Origin: Salinibaculum sp. SYNS191
GTDB taxonomy: Archaea > Halobacteriota > Halobacteria > Halobacteriales > Haloarculaceae
Length of the DNA stretch: 64,000 nucleotides
NCBI RefSeq assembly: GCF_037338445.1
Contig: NZ_CP147838.1
Coordinates: 1,054,001-1,118,000, forward strand
Direction: 5' to 3'
Below the pieces are notes generated by a model. It had not been told where the DNA came from. It ran no database searches and worked only from the letters and a program-made list of their open reading frames with translations. Of the stretch, positions 40,886-48,624 are shown in pieces. The first letter of the stretch is position 1. Each line of letters begins with the position of its first letter. A program made the position numbers and the translations under genes.

Positions 40886-41568
40886 TCGATGAGGCTGCGA
40901 AAGCGGGCGGCGACGCGGCGTTTCACCCCGCCGGCGGCCTGGCGGAAGCTGATGTGCCAGGGCGTGCGCCGGCCCTCGACGGTCGTCCGGCCGTCGACGA
41001 TGGCCGCCAGGATGGCCTCGACCGTCGGCTCCGCCGCGTCGACGTTGGTGATTGCGCGCCCGACCATCTCGCTGATGTGGGCGTCGCTGCCGGCGGTCTT
41101 GGGCATGCCCGCCTCGTCGGCGAAGCGCTCGGCCTGGCGGTTCGCACGACCGGTCAACAGCCGCGAGTTGTACACCTCGATGGCGTCGGCGGCGGTGAGG
41201 TCCCCCCGGGAGATGTTCGCGAGGACGCCGCTGCGGGACTCCTGGAAGGGGTGGGGGACCACCGCGATGCCGCCGGCGTCGTGGATGCGGTCGAGCGTGT
41301 CGTGGAAGGACAGGCCCGCGGGGACCAGTTCCTCGACGCCGAGTGCGAGGACGTGGCCGGCGTCGCAGGTCACCTCCATGCCGGGGATACCGACGAGGCC
41401 GTAGTCGGCGGCGCGGGCCGCGGCGTCGAGGCTGGCCTCGATTTCGTCGTGGTCAGTCACTGCGAGGCCGTCGAGCCCGACGGCCGCGGCCCGTTCCAGC
41501 AGGCTGTCGACGGGGTCCCGGCCGTCGTAGGACAGCGACGAGTGCGTGTGAAGCTCGACCGACAGCAC
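40882..41568 (-). CDS. PHP-domain metal-dependent phosphoesterase
   Basis: 228 residues from GTG 41568 (another GTG at 41583 adds five). ValGluLeuHisThrHisSerSerLeuSer, AlaValThrAspHisAspGlu, GlyMetGluValThr, ValValProHisProPhe and GlySerAspAlaHis are the metal-binding motifs I-IV of the PHP superfamily. Related to the YciV/TrpH phosphoesterases, so a nucleoside or nucleotide phosphate is a likely substrate. Coupled by ATGA to the asparagine-synthase-like gene, which suggests a joint pathway. Confidence 0.85.
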   Translation of the reverse strand: MLSVELHTHSSLSYDGRDPVDSLLERAAAVGLDGLAVTDHDEIEASLDAAARAADYGLVGIPGMEVTCDAGHVLALGVEELVPAGLSFHDTLDRIHDAGGIAVVPHPFQESRSGVLANISRGDLTAADAIEVYNSRLLTGRANRQAERFADEAGMPKTAGSDAHISEMVGRAITNVDAAEPTVEAILAAIVDGRTTVEGRRTPWHISFRQAAGGVKRRVAARFRSLIE

Positions 41569-41688
41569 ACGCTGGCGTAACACAGGGAGTGAGAAAAGCG
41601 CCCCGGTCCCGTCCGGCGCGGCGCGGGACGACGGCCACGCGCTGCCCGGACCGAGAGCAACCGGCGGGTGCGACGCGAATACACGGTT

Positions 41689-41695
41689 TTATCAG
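41689..41695 (+). promoter_or_regulatory. TATA-like box of the halocyanin gene
   Basis: TTTTATC lies 24-30 nt before the ATG at 41719, the right spacing for a leaderless haloarchaeal transcript. It supports the start at 41719 over the in-frame GTG at 41668. Confidence 0.6.
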
Positions 41696-41718
41696 CACTG
41701 ACGAAGGGACTGTGTTGT

Positions 41719-42381
41719 ATGAGCGAGCCCACGCAGACGACCTGTTCGCGCCGCGCGCTCCTGAAGGCGAGCGCGGGCGCGACGGCAGCGGCGGCAGCGA
41801 CCGGGACGGCAGTCGCACAGGACGCGCCCTACGACGGCTACCTCAGCGACGCGAACCTGTACGACGGGACCACCGTGGACCTGACCGGGCAGAGCGAGGT
41901 GACCATCGAGGTCGGTGCGGGCAACGGACTCGCCTTCAACCCGCCGGCGGTGCAGGTCGACCCCGGGACGACCGTGACCTGGGAGTGGACCGGCGCGGGC
42001 GGCAACCACAACGTGGTCGCCGACGACGAATCCTTCCGCAGCGGCGACCCCGTCAGCGAGGCCGGCACCACCTTCGAGCAGACCTTCGAGGAGGCGGGCG
42101 CGGTCAAGTACTTCTGCGAGCCCCACGGGGAGGTCGGCATGCGGGGGGTCGTGGCCGTCGGCGACACCGCCGAGGGCGACGTCAGCGCCCCGGAGACGGG
42201 CGGCGACGGTGGCAGCGGTGGCGAGGGCGGTGAGGGGAACGGCGGCTCCGGGTCCGGGACCGCGGCCAACCAGCTCGCCCTCGGGACGCTGCTGGCGATG
42301 CTGGTGATGGGGCTGCTGTCGCCCGTCGTCTTCCTGTTGCTCGCCCGCCGCCGGATGGGCGAGAGCCGGCCACCGTCCTGA
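41719..42381 (+). CDS. Halocyanin-type blue copper protein, membrane anchored
   Basis: 220 residues from ATG 41719. CysSerArgArgAlaLeuLeuLysAla is a Tat motif. The cupredoxin domain (about 55-155) carries the type-1 copper set: His in AlaGlyGlyAsnHisAsnVal, then Cys-Glu-Pro-His and Gly-Met in TyrPheCysGluProHisGlyGluValGlyMet. A Gly-rich spacer (about 160-190) leads to a C-terminal helix and Arg-rich end, so the protein is anchored by its C-terminus. A mobile electron carrier outside the cell membrane, serving respiratory chains. Confidence 0.9.
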   Translation: MSEPTQTTCSRRALLKASAGATAAAAATGTAVAQDAPYDGYLSDANLYDGTTVDLTGQSEVTIEVGAGNGLAFNPPAVQVDPGTTVTWEWTGAGGNHNVVADDESFRSGDPVSEAGTTFEQTFEEAGAVKYFCEPHGEVGMRGVVAVGDTAEGDVSAPETGGDGGSGGEGGEGNGGSGSGTAANQLALGTLLAMLVMGLLSPVVFLLLARRRMGESRPPS

Positions 42382-42468
42382 GACCCGGCCGAACCCGTGG
42401 TGGAGCAGTCCTGCGTCGGGAGCCGTGTCGGAGCCGTTATTACCGTCCCGTGGAAAGACCCGGCAGAG

Positions 42469-42846
42469 ATGGTCCGTGACCCGTTCGCCGACGAGGACAT
42501 CCCCGACCTGCAGGATGTGCTCGACGCGCTGGACGACCCGGACTGCCGGGCTATCGTACGGGCCCTCGACGAGCCGATGACGGCCGACGAAATCTCCAAC
42601 CGGGCCGACGTGCCGCTCTCGACGACGTACCGGAAGCTCGACCTGCTGACCGAGGCCTCGCTGCTCGAAGAGGGGACCGAGATACGACCGGACGGCCAGC
42701 ACGCCAGCCAGTACTCGGTCGCCTTCGAGGAGGTCGTCATCGGACTCGCCGACAGCCGCGAGTTCGAGGTGGAGGTCACCCGGCAGCCACGGACCGCCGA
42801 CGAACGGCTGGCCGACCTCTGGTCGGAGGTGCGCAAGGAAACATGA
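42469..42846 (+). CDS. Winged-helix transcription regulator (ArsR-like)
   Basis: 125 residues from ATG 42469. Helix-turn-helix: AspCysArgAlaIleValArgAlaLeu, then MetThrAlaAspGluIleSerAsnArgAlaAspValProLeuSerThrThrTyrArgLysLeu, a typical recognition helix. The C-terminal half is a small acidic domain. Ends in ATGA overlap with the next gene (42843-42846), so it is translated together with the membrane protein, which it may regulate. Confidence 0.8.
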   Translation: MVRDPFADEDIPDLQDVLDALDDPDCRAIVRALDEPMTADEISNRADVPLSTTYRKLDLLTEASLLEEGTEIRPDGQHASQYSVAFEEVVIGLADSREFEVEVTRQPRTADERLADLWSEVRKET

Positions 42847-43133
42847 GTCCTCACGCAATCACAGTCCCGACGGCTATCGTGGTGATGAAGACGCTGACGC
42901 TCATCCTGGGGGGAATCATCACCTATCTCTCCTACCGGGCGTACAGTCGAACCCGCGCGCAGTCGCTGCGTTATCTCTCCATCGGCTTCGCCGTCGTCAC
43001 GCTGGGCACGCTGCTCGCGGGCATCATCGACCAGCTGTTGCAGATGGAACTGCGGGTCGGCCTCCTGGTCGAGAGCGTCCTCATCACCGCCGGCTTCGCC
43101 GTCATCGTCTACTCGCTGTACGTCACGGAATGA
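42843..43133 (+). CDS. DUF7521-like membrane protein 1
   Basis: 96 residues, three hydrophobic helices (about 8-28, 42-62, 72-93) with the shared pattern Ala/Val-x-Lys-Thr, Gly-Gly-x-Leu/Ile-Thr-Tyr/Phe-Leu, Arg-Ala-Tyr-x-Arg-Thr and Gly-Phe-Ala-x-Ile-x-Tyr-Ser-Leu. The start overlaps the HTH gene stop. Haloarchaeal HTH regulators are often followed by this kind of small membrane protein; function unknown. A paralogue follows 63 bp downstream. Confidence 0.75.
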   Translation: MSPHAITVPTAIVVMKTLTLILGGIITYLSYRAYSRTRAQSLRYLSIGFAVVTLGTLLAGIIDQLLQMELRVGLLVESVLITAGFAVIVYSLYVTE

Positions 43134-43196
43134 TTCTCATCGCGTAGAAACGCGCGGCGGCTTATATGTAGGCGAGCGTAGTAGTCGAAGCTAGTT

Positions 43197-43523
43197 ATGA
43201 GTCAGGAAACGGCTGTGGTCCTCGTCGCCGCGAAGACGGCGACCGTCGCGTTCGGGGGTGCGCTGACGTTTCTCGCCCTCCGGGCGTACCGGCGAACCGG
43301 GTCGAGCGCGCTCCAGGCGCTGACCGTTGGCATCGGATTACTGACCGCAGGCGCGCTCGTCGGCGGCGCGCTCCACCAGTTCGTCGGGCTCTCGCTCGGA
43401 CTGAGCGTCACCATCCAGAGCGTCTGCACCGCCGTCGGCTTCGCCATCATGACGTACTCCCTGTTCACCGACGTCCAGCAGACCGAGAGCCGGTCGCGGT
43501 CGAGTGCACGCACGGGCGACTGA
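43197..43523 (+). CDS. DUF7521-like membrane protein 2
   Basis: 108 residues, paralogue of the preceding gene with the same three-helix plan and motifs (AlaLysThrAlaThr, GlyGlyAlaLeuThrPheLeuAlaLeuArgAlaTyrArgArgThr, GlyPheAlaIleMetThrTyrSerLeu), plus a 20-residue polar tail. TATATG near 43164-43169 may give it a separate promoter. Likely a tandem duplicate. Confidence 0.75.
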   Translation: MSQETAVVLVAAKTATVAFGGALTFLALRAYRRTGSSALQALTVGIGLLTAGALVGGALHQFVGLSLGLSVTIQSVCTAVGFAIMTYSLFTDVQQTESRSRSSARTGD

Positions 43524-43659
43524 AACCACCCCACAACTCCCCTGTCCGGCGGTCACCACACCCGGCCACGTCACTCTGAGCCACCCCGGGGCGTGTCGGA
43601 CCAGTCCCGTCGCAGGTCCCACGACGGGTTATAAGAGGCTATCGCCCCGAGTAGCGGGT

Positions 43660-44196
43660 ATGAAAATCTACACCGGACGGGGCGACGAGGGAATGACCGA
43701 CCTGCGCAACATGGACCGCGTCTCGAAGGCCAGCGGGCGCATCGAGGCCTACGGCACCGTCGACGAGGTCAACGCGCTGGTCGGCGTGGTGCGCCCGACC
43801 GGCTACGACGACATCGACGAGAAACTCCGGCAGGTCCAGAACCACCTCCACATCGTCCAGGCCGACTTCGCGAACCCCGACCCGGACGAGGACGACCCGG
43901 TCGTCCGCGACGAACACGTCGACGCCGTCGAGGACTGGATAGACGAGTGGCAGGAGGAACTGGACCCGCTGGAGTCGTTCCTGCTGCCCAGCGGGTCCGA
44001 GCCGGGCGCGAAACTCCACCACGCGCGGGCGGTCTGTCGCCGGGCGGAGCGGCGCGCCGTCGCCTTCGCCTCGGAGGAGCCGTCGGTCAACGACGCGGCC
44101 ATCGTCTACCTGAACCGCCTGTCTGACGCGCTCTTTACCGTCGCCCGGGTGGTAAACAAGCGCGAGGGCGTCCGCGAGGAGAGCCCCACGTACTGA
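43660..44196 (+). CDS. Cob(I)yrinic acid a,c-diamide adenosyltransferase (PduO type)
   Basis: 178 residues from ATG 43660; TTATAA at 43629-43634 lies about 26 nt upstream. Transfers the adenosyl group of ATP to Co(I) corrinoid, making adenosylcobalamin. ThrGlyArgGlyAspGluGlyMetThrAspLeu, ArgValSerLysAlaSerGlyArgIleGluAlaTyrGlyThrValAspGluValAsn, and CysArgArgAlaGluArgArgAlaVal (ATP/corrinoid contacts) identify the PduO-type ATR family. Normal length. Confidence 0.9.
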   Translation: MKIYTGRGDEGMTDLRNMDRVSKASGRIEAYGTVDEVNALVGVVRPTGYDDIDEKLRQVQNHLHIVQADFANPDPDEDDPVVRDEHVDAVEDWIDEWQEELDPLESFLLPSGSEPGAKLHHARAVCRRAERRAVAFASEEPSVNDAAIVYLNRLSDALFTVARVVNKREGVREESPTY

Positions 44197-44266
44197 CGGA
44201 GTACGCGGCGGCTACTCCCCGGCACCGGGGAACTACTTTACTCGCAGGGCATGGACAACCCGGTAG

Positions 44267-45187
44267 ATGCTCGTCGAGGTCGCCCTGTTCCTGCTCGGAC
44301 TCGCCGGACTCGTCGTCGGTGCCGACCGGGCGGTCACCTCGGCGGGCGACCTCGCGCTGTACTACGGCGTCTCGCCGTTTTTCATCGGCGTCACGGTCAT
44401 CTCCATCGGCACGTCCGTCCCCGAGATGGTCACGTCCATCTACGCCGCCTATTACGGGGCCGGTGATATCGTCGTCGGCAACATCGTCGGGTCGGAGACC
44501 GCCCAGATTACGCTGGCAATCGCTATCGTCGCCTTCATCGCCCCTGTCGTCGCCGAGCGGCGCAGCGTCCTCGTCTACGGGACGGCGATGCTGCTGGCGA
44601 TGATAATCATGCTGCTCGTGCTCGAAGACGGCTTCATCGGCCGCTCCGAGGGCCTGCTGATGATGCTCGCGTACGTCCAGTTCATCTACACGCTGTACAC
44701 GAACGAGGGCGGGGAGGAGATAACCGAGGAGGTCATCGAGGAGCCGCGCACGCCCCGCGAGACGCTGCCGTGGATTGCGGGTGGGCTCGTCCTCGTCGTC
44801 GTCGGCGGGCAGTTGATGGTCACCAACGGCGTCGCCATCGCGCGCATCATCGGGTTGCCGCAGTACCTCGTCGGCCTGTTGACCGGGCTCGGGACGACGA
44901 TGCCGGAGATCGTCGTCGCGGGCATCGCGGCCTACGAGGGACGCAGCGGTATCTCCATCGGGTCGCTGCTCGGCAGCAACATCACCGACCCCGTCTTCTC
45001 GCTGGGCATCGGCGCCGTCTTCTTCGACGTGACGGTGGCGAACATCGACGCAATCCGGCCCTCGCTGGTCTACATGCTGGCCGTCTCTGTCGTCGTGCTG
45101 GCGCTCATGTACTGGCAACGCGGCGTTGACCGGCGCGGCGCGGTCCTCTGTCTGCTGCTGTACCTGCCCAGTTTCGCCCTCCTCTAG
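44267..45187 (+). CDS. Sodium/calcium exchanger family membrane protein
   Basis: 306 residues, about ten helices in two inverted repeats. Alpha-1: GlyThrSerValProGluMetValThrSer with GlyAsnIleValGlySerGluThr. Alpha-2: GlyThrThrMetProGluIleValVal with GlySerLeuLeuGlySerAsnIleThrAsp. The Glu in each Pro-Glu coordinates the cation in CaCA exchangers. Central acidic loop near 145-160. Exports Ca2+ in exchange for Na+ or K+ by family; ion choice unproven. Its TAG stop lies in CTAG shared with the convergent neighbour. Confidence 0.9.
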   Translation: MLVEVALFLLGLAGLVVGADRAVTSAGDLALYYGVSPFFIGVTVISIGTSVPEMVTSIYAAYYGAGDIVVGNIVGSETAQITLAIAIVAFIAPVVAERRSVLVYGTAMLLAMIIMLLVLEDGFIGRSEGLLMMLAYVQFIYTLYTNEGGEEITEEVIEEPRTPRETLPWIAGGLVLVVVGGQLMVTNGVAIARIIGLPQYLVGLLTGLGTTMPEIVVAGIAAYEGRSGISIGSLLGSNITDPVFSLGIGAVFFDVTVANIDAIRPSLVYMLAVSVVVLALMYWQRGVDRRGAVLCLLLYLPSFALL

Positions 45188-46137
45188 TCGCCGGCGCGCT
45201 CGTAGACCACGACGTCGCCGGACTCGCGCTGTCTGACTTTCCCGCGCGCTTCGAGGACGTCCAGGTGTCCGACCGCCTCGCTCAGCCCGGAGAACTGCTC
45301 GGTGACCGGCAGGTCGTCGAACAGCCCCTGCATCACGTCGGCCGGGACGGTCGGCCCCTCGACCAGTTCGAACACCCGTCCGGTGCGCTTCTCGTGGGCC
45401 GTGAGTATCTCGTCGATACGACCGGCGGGGTCGTCGATGCGGTCACCGTGGCCCGGCAGCAACTGGTCGTGGCCGGCCTCGCGAAAGCGCCCGAGCGAGT
45501 CGTTGTACCGCGGGAGGACGCGCGGCCGCGGTCGGCCGGACTCGGCCGGCGGCTGGAGCAGGGGGTTCGGCGTGATGTGCGCGAGAACGTTGTCCCCGAC
45601 GACGGCGCGGTGCTGACCGTCGACCTCGAAGTCGAAGACGAGTTCGCCGGGGGCGTGGCCCTCCACGGCGTCGACGCCCAGCGTCGTCTCGCGGACGGTG
45701 ACGTTGTCGCCGGCCGTCAGCGCGCGGTCCGTCTCCACGTCGGGCGCGTACGGCAGGAACGCGGTCGGCAGGTCGGTGACAGTCCGGGCGGTCTCGGCGG
45801 AGAGCCCACACCGCTCGAAGAACTCGCGGAAGAACCGCTGTTCGTACTCCAGCCGGCCGCCGAAGTCGGCCATGATGGCCGCGCCCGTCTCGCTGGCGAG
45901 GACGCGCGCACCCGCCTCCCGCAGCCGCGACGCGAGCCCGAAGTGGTCGGGATGCGGGTGGGTCACGAGCACCTGCTCGACGTCGCCCGGCACGAGATTC
46001 CTCGCCTCCAGACCATCCAGCAACGCCGACCAGGCCTCCTCGCTCTCGGGCCCGGGGTCGACGACCGTGCGGCCGGCGACGTACGCGTTGACCCGTCCTA
46101 TCTGGAAGGGCGTCGGCACGGAAATCCGCGTGAACAT
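45184..46137 (-). CDS. Metallo-beta-lactamase-fold hydrolase with C-terminal helical domain
   Basis: 317 residues from ATG 46137. ValThrHisProHisProAspHisPheGly is the H-x-H-x-D-H dinuclear zinc motif, with ValGluGlyHisAlaProGly, ValValGlyAspAsnVal and LeuProGlyHisGlyAsp supplying the later ligands. A C-terminal domain (about 235-317) is winged-helix-like, as in LACTB2 and similar hydrolases. Substrate unknown; glyoxalase II-like or nuclease activity are both compatible with the fold. Confidence 0.85.
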   Translation of the reverse strand: MFTRISVPTPFQIGRVNAYVAGRTVVDPGPESEEAWSALLDGLEARNLVPGDVEQVLVTHPHPDHFGLASRLREAGARVLASETGAAIMADFGGRLEYEQRFFREFFERCGLSAETARTVTDLPTAFLPYAPDVETDRALTAGDNVTVRETTLGVDAVEGHAPGELVFDFEVDGQHRAVVGDNVLAHITPNPLLQPPAESGRPRPRVLPRYNDSLGRFREAGHDQLLPGHGDRIDDPAGRIDEILTAHEKRTGRVFELVEGPTVPADVMQGLFDDLPVTEQFSGLSEAVGHLDVLEARGKVRQRESGDVVVYERAGD

Positions 46138-46260
46138 GCCCCTTCCTACTGAGCCCCGCGCCATACAGTTTGTGTCACGGAGAGGCGGGCCGGGGCCCAC
46201 CGGAGTGCCCCGAGGTACCTCCCCACAAGGTCTATATTTGTTGCCGCGTAATGGTCAGAT

Positions 46261-46524
46261 ATGAACAGACACTTCGAAGACACGAGATACTACCTGAAGC
46301 GGGCCGGCGAGACGGCGAAGCGGGGCATCGCCGAGGAACTGGAACCCCTCGAAGCGCGCGTCAGGAAGCTGACCGGGAAGGAGGGAGAACCGGACCCCGA
46401 GCGCCGCGACGAGCTGCGGGCCGAGCTCGCGGACCTGCAAGAGCGCGCCGAGGGCGAGGCGAAGAAAGCTATCGGCACCGCCAGGGAGAGGCTCCAGACG
46501 GTGCGCCGGGCCAGTTCAGGGTGA
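46261..46524 (+). CDS. Small helical haloarchaeal protein (DUF7553-like)
   Basis: 87 residues, almost entirely charged helix (PheGluAspThrArgTyrTyrLeuLysArgAlaGlyGluThrAla; LeuGluAlaArgValArgLysLeuThrGly; ArgAlaGluLeuAlaAspLeuGlnGluArg). Predicted coiled coil. TCTATATTTG at 46231-46240 is a well-placed TATA-like box. I associate the N-terminal pattern with a haloarchaeal family of unknown function. Confidence 0.7.
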   Translation: MNRHFEDTRYYLKRAGETAKRGIAEELEPLEARVRKLTGKEGEPDPERRDELRAELADLQERAEGEAKKAIGTARERLQTVRRASSG

Positions 46525-46611
46525 CCGTCCGTTCGGGAAAGCAGAGCTTACCGTCCTTTCCACCAAATGAGAAAGCTTTCCATACCGGGACTCGTCGAAA
46601 GGAGTGGAAAC

Positions 46612-46620
46612 CTTTTTATA
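46612..46620 (+). promoter_or_regulatory. TATA-like box before small membrane protein gene
   Basis: CTTTTTATA sits 27-35 nt before the ATG at 46647, in a sharply AT-rich spot. Fits a leaderless or very short leader transcript. Confidence 0.55.
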
Positions 46621-46646
46621 CACCCATGTAGCTTAGTCGGACCAAT

Positions 46647-46895
46647 ATGCCGAAGTTAACAGAGCGGCTTCCCAAGCATGCGTGGGCTGCGACCGGACTG
46701 CTGGCGGTGATTGCGGGGGCCGTGTTTTTCGTGCCGGTATCCGTCGGGACGGCGCTAGGATTGAGTTTCGAGCAGTTCTTTCTCGCGATGGGCGCAATCG
46801 AACTGACGTCGGCTATCGGCATCGGTGCAATCGTCGTCCACTACCGAACGACAGAGACCGAGGAGTCGGAGTCCGAGTGGCGATTCGACCCGTGA
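46647..46895 (+). CDS. Small membrane protein of unknown function
   Basis: 82 residues with two hydrophobic helices (AlaAlaThrGlyLeuLeuAlaValIleAlaGlyAlaValPhePheVal; PhePheLeuAlaMetGlyAlaIleGluLeuThrSerAlaIleGlyIle) and an acidic Glu/Ser tail. Own TATA-like element upstream. No family recognised. Lies just before a tRNA gene on the same strand. Confidence 0.6.
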   Translation: MPKLTERLPKHAWAATGLLAVIAGAVFFVPVSVGTALGLSFEQFFLAMGAIELTSAIGIGAIVVHYRTTETEESESEWRFDP

Positions 46896-46913
46896 GTCCG
46901 ACAGGCTCACAAG

Positions 46914-46925
46914 AAAATTCTTAAG
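46914..46925 (+). promoter_or_regulatory. TATA-like box of tRNA-Val gene
   Basis: AAAATTCTTAAG lies 27-38 nt before the first tRNA base at 46952, the spacing expected for an archaeal tRNA promoter, in otherwise GC-rich sequence. Confidence 0.55.
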
Positions 46926-46951
46926 TCCGGCGCGGGGGTAGCGCTTCTCGC

Positions 46952-47026
46952 GGGTCGGTGATCTAGTCCGGTTATGATACCTCCTTCACACGGAGGAAGT
47001 CGGCGGTTCAAATCCGCCCCGACCCA
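46952..47026 (+). tRNA. tRNA-Val (anticodon CAC)
   Basis: 75 nt, folding into a full cloverleaf. Acceptor GGGTCGG pairs with CCGACCC (47019-47025), with A as discriminator. Anticodon stem CCTCC/GGAGG encloses loop TTCACAC (46985-46991), anticodon CAC at 46987-46989. T arm is GGCGG TTCAAAT CCGCC. No intron and no encoded CCA. Serves GTG valine codons, abundant in this high-GC genome. Confidence 0.95.
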
Positions 47027-47048
47027 TCCTGCGACGAACGAACGTGAG

Positions 47049-47200
47049 GAGCGGATGGGCTCGGCGGATTTGAACCCGGGAAGTCGGCGCAGTGATCGAA
47101 GCGAGCGAGCACGTCTTCACTCGGTTCAAATCCGCCGGGAGAGCAAACTCCCCGAGCCCTCGCTCACGGCGGTCGCGAGGACGCCCCGGTCCATCCGCTC
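47049..47200. repeat. Nested inverted repeat carrying tRNA T-arm copies
   Basis: Outer arms GAGCGGATGG (47049-47058) and CCATCCGCTC (47191-47200) are complementary. Inner arms GGCGGATTTGAACC (47063-47076) and GGTTCAAATCCGCC (47123-47136) are also complementary. The right inner arm repeats the tRNA-Val T arm exactly over 15 bases (47004-47018 equals 47122-47136), and the left arm is its inverse. It could be the scar of an element that used the tRNA as attachment site, or a structured RNA. No integrase is nearby. Confidence 0.6.
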
Positions 47201-47316
47201 ACTGCCCATTTCTGAAGGAATCGTCCCGGTGCCATCTAGCAGAGGCTGTCAGTCTGTAGACGGGAGGTTAGAAGTCGAATCGCGAAAGTCAGACAGCTAC
47301 GCGTAAAATGTCGGGG

Positions 47317-48624
47317 CTAGCGACGACCGCGGCCGCCCTTGCCGCCGGGGAAGGCCCCTGCGGCCGCCGTGGCCGCCTCCTCGTCGCAGTAGAACTCGAC
47401 GAAGCTGAGGGCGAACTTGTCGGGCGCGGTGACGGTGACCATCCCGTCCGCGGCGGTGACTGCCTGGACCGTGGTGTCGCGGCCGGCCTTGACAACGGCG
47501 TAGAGCGTGCAGTACTCCGTGCCGAAGGTGGCGCTCATGGGCTCGTACATCTCGCCGTCCTTACTGGTGAAGGAGTCGGCAGCGTAGCTGACCAGCGAGC
47601 TGTCACCGGCTTCGAGGACGAAGTCGTACGCGACGCACTCGTCGTCGACCGTCTCGACGCAGTCGAACTCGTACTTCGCCAGACGGCCCTCGACGTCACA
47701 CTCGGCACACTCGTCGCAGACCTCGCTCAGGATGCCCTGCAGCGTCGCGCCGATGGACTCGGCGTCGGTCTGGACGTAGTCGTCCTCGGAGGACGCCACC
47801 TGCTTCAGGAAGGCGTCGTTGACGCCGCCGCCGATACCGACGGCGATGATGCGAGTCCCGTCGCTCTTGGCGTCGGTCGCGACGCCCTCCGTCTCGTCTA
47901 ACTCGGACTGGGTGATAGTCGCGTCAGTTCCGGTGGAGCCACCCGAGTACGTGTAGGTGTTCGCGCCGTCGCCCTCGGGGTCGAAATCGACGGTATCCGT
48001 CGGGACGTAGCCGGAGACGTTCCCGACCGTGCCGTCGGCTTCGTCTTCCGGCGGGGCGGCCGCGTCGCCGACGGTCCCGTTCTGGTAGTTCGGGCTGCCG
48101 TCGGTCAGGAGGATGATGACCTCCTTGCCGTCGCGTCCCTGGCCGTCGAGGATGTCGTCGGCGAAGTCCAGCGCGGCCGCCATGTGGGTCCCGTTCTCGT
48201 TCGGGGGAGCCACGGTCGGGACGACGGATTTCAGCGTCGGGCGGTTGTCGGTCCCGCCGTCCTGGGCGAGGAGGAGGTAGTCGCCGGTGCCGAAGTCGTA
48301 GGCCTTGGCGGTATCGCCGAAGGTGACGACGCCGAGCTGGTTGTCGTCGTTGAGGACGTCGATGAACGACTTCGCGCCGGTCTCGATGTCGTCCCAGAGG
48401 GCCGACCCGATGGACCCGGAGTAGTCCAGCGCGAGTACGATGTCGAGGTCGCCGCCGCAGGTCTCGATGCGGCCGTCGGTGTGCTCGTCGGCACGGGCGA
48501 CGTTGGCGAAGCCGTACGTCCCGCCGACGAGGCTGAACGTACCGAGTGCGGCCGTCGAGCGGAGGACGGACCGGCGGCTGACTGGATAGTTCGCTGTCTC
48601 GGTGGTGTCTGTGGTGTGAGTCAT
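47317..48624 (-). CDS. Tat-exported von Willebrand factor A domain protein
   Basis: 435 residues. ValSerArgArgSerValLeuArgSer is a Tat motif with a hydrophobic stretch after it and Ala-Arg-Ala as cleavage site. The vWA domain (about 55-300) has the MIDAS sequence AlaLeuAspTyrSerGlySerIleGly, with GlyThrHisMetAla and LeuLeuThrAspGlySerProAsn supplying the other metal contacts, so it likely binds a ligand through Mg. A Cys-rich part follows (CysAspGluCysAlaGluCysAspVal... Cys...Cys) and the end is Gly/Arg-rich (GlyGlyLysGlyGlyArgGlyArgArg). An extracellular adhesion or binding protein by inference. Confidence 0.85.
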   Translation of the reverse strand: MTHTTDTTETANYPVSRRSVLRSTAALGTFSLVGGTYGFANVARADEHTDGRIETCGGDLDIVLALDYSGSIGSALWDDIETGAKSFIDVLNDDNQLGVVTFGDTAKAYDFGTGDYLLLAQDGGTDNRPTLKSVVPTVAPPNENGTHMAAALDFADDILDGQGRDGKEVIILLTDGSPNYQNGTVGDAAAPPEDEADGTVGNVSGYVPTDTVDFDPEGDGANTYTYSGGSTGTDATITQSELDETEGVATDAKSDGTRIIAVGIGGGVNDAFLKQVASSEDDYVQTDAESIGATLQGILSEVCDECAECDVEGRLAKYEFDCVETVDDECVAYDFVLEAGDSSLVSYAADSFTSKDGEMYEPMSATFGTEYCTLYAVVKAGRDTTVQAVTAADGMVTVTAPDKFALSFVEFYCDEEAATAAAGAFPGGKGGRGRR

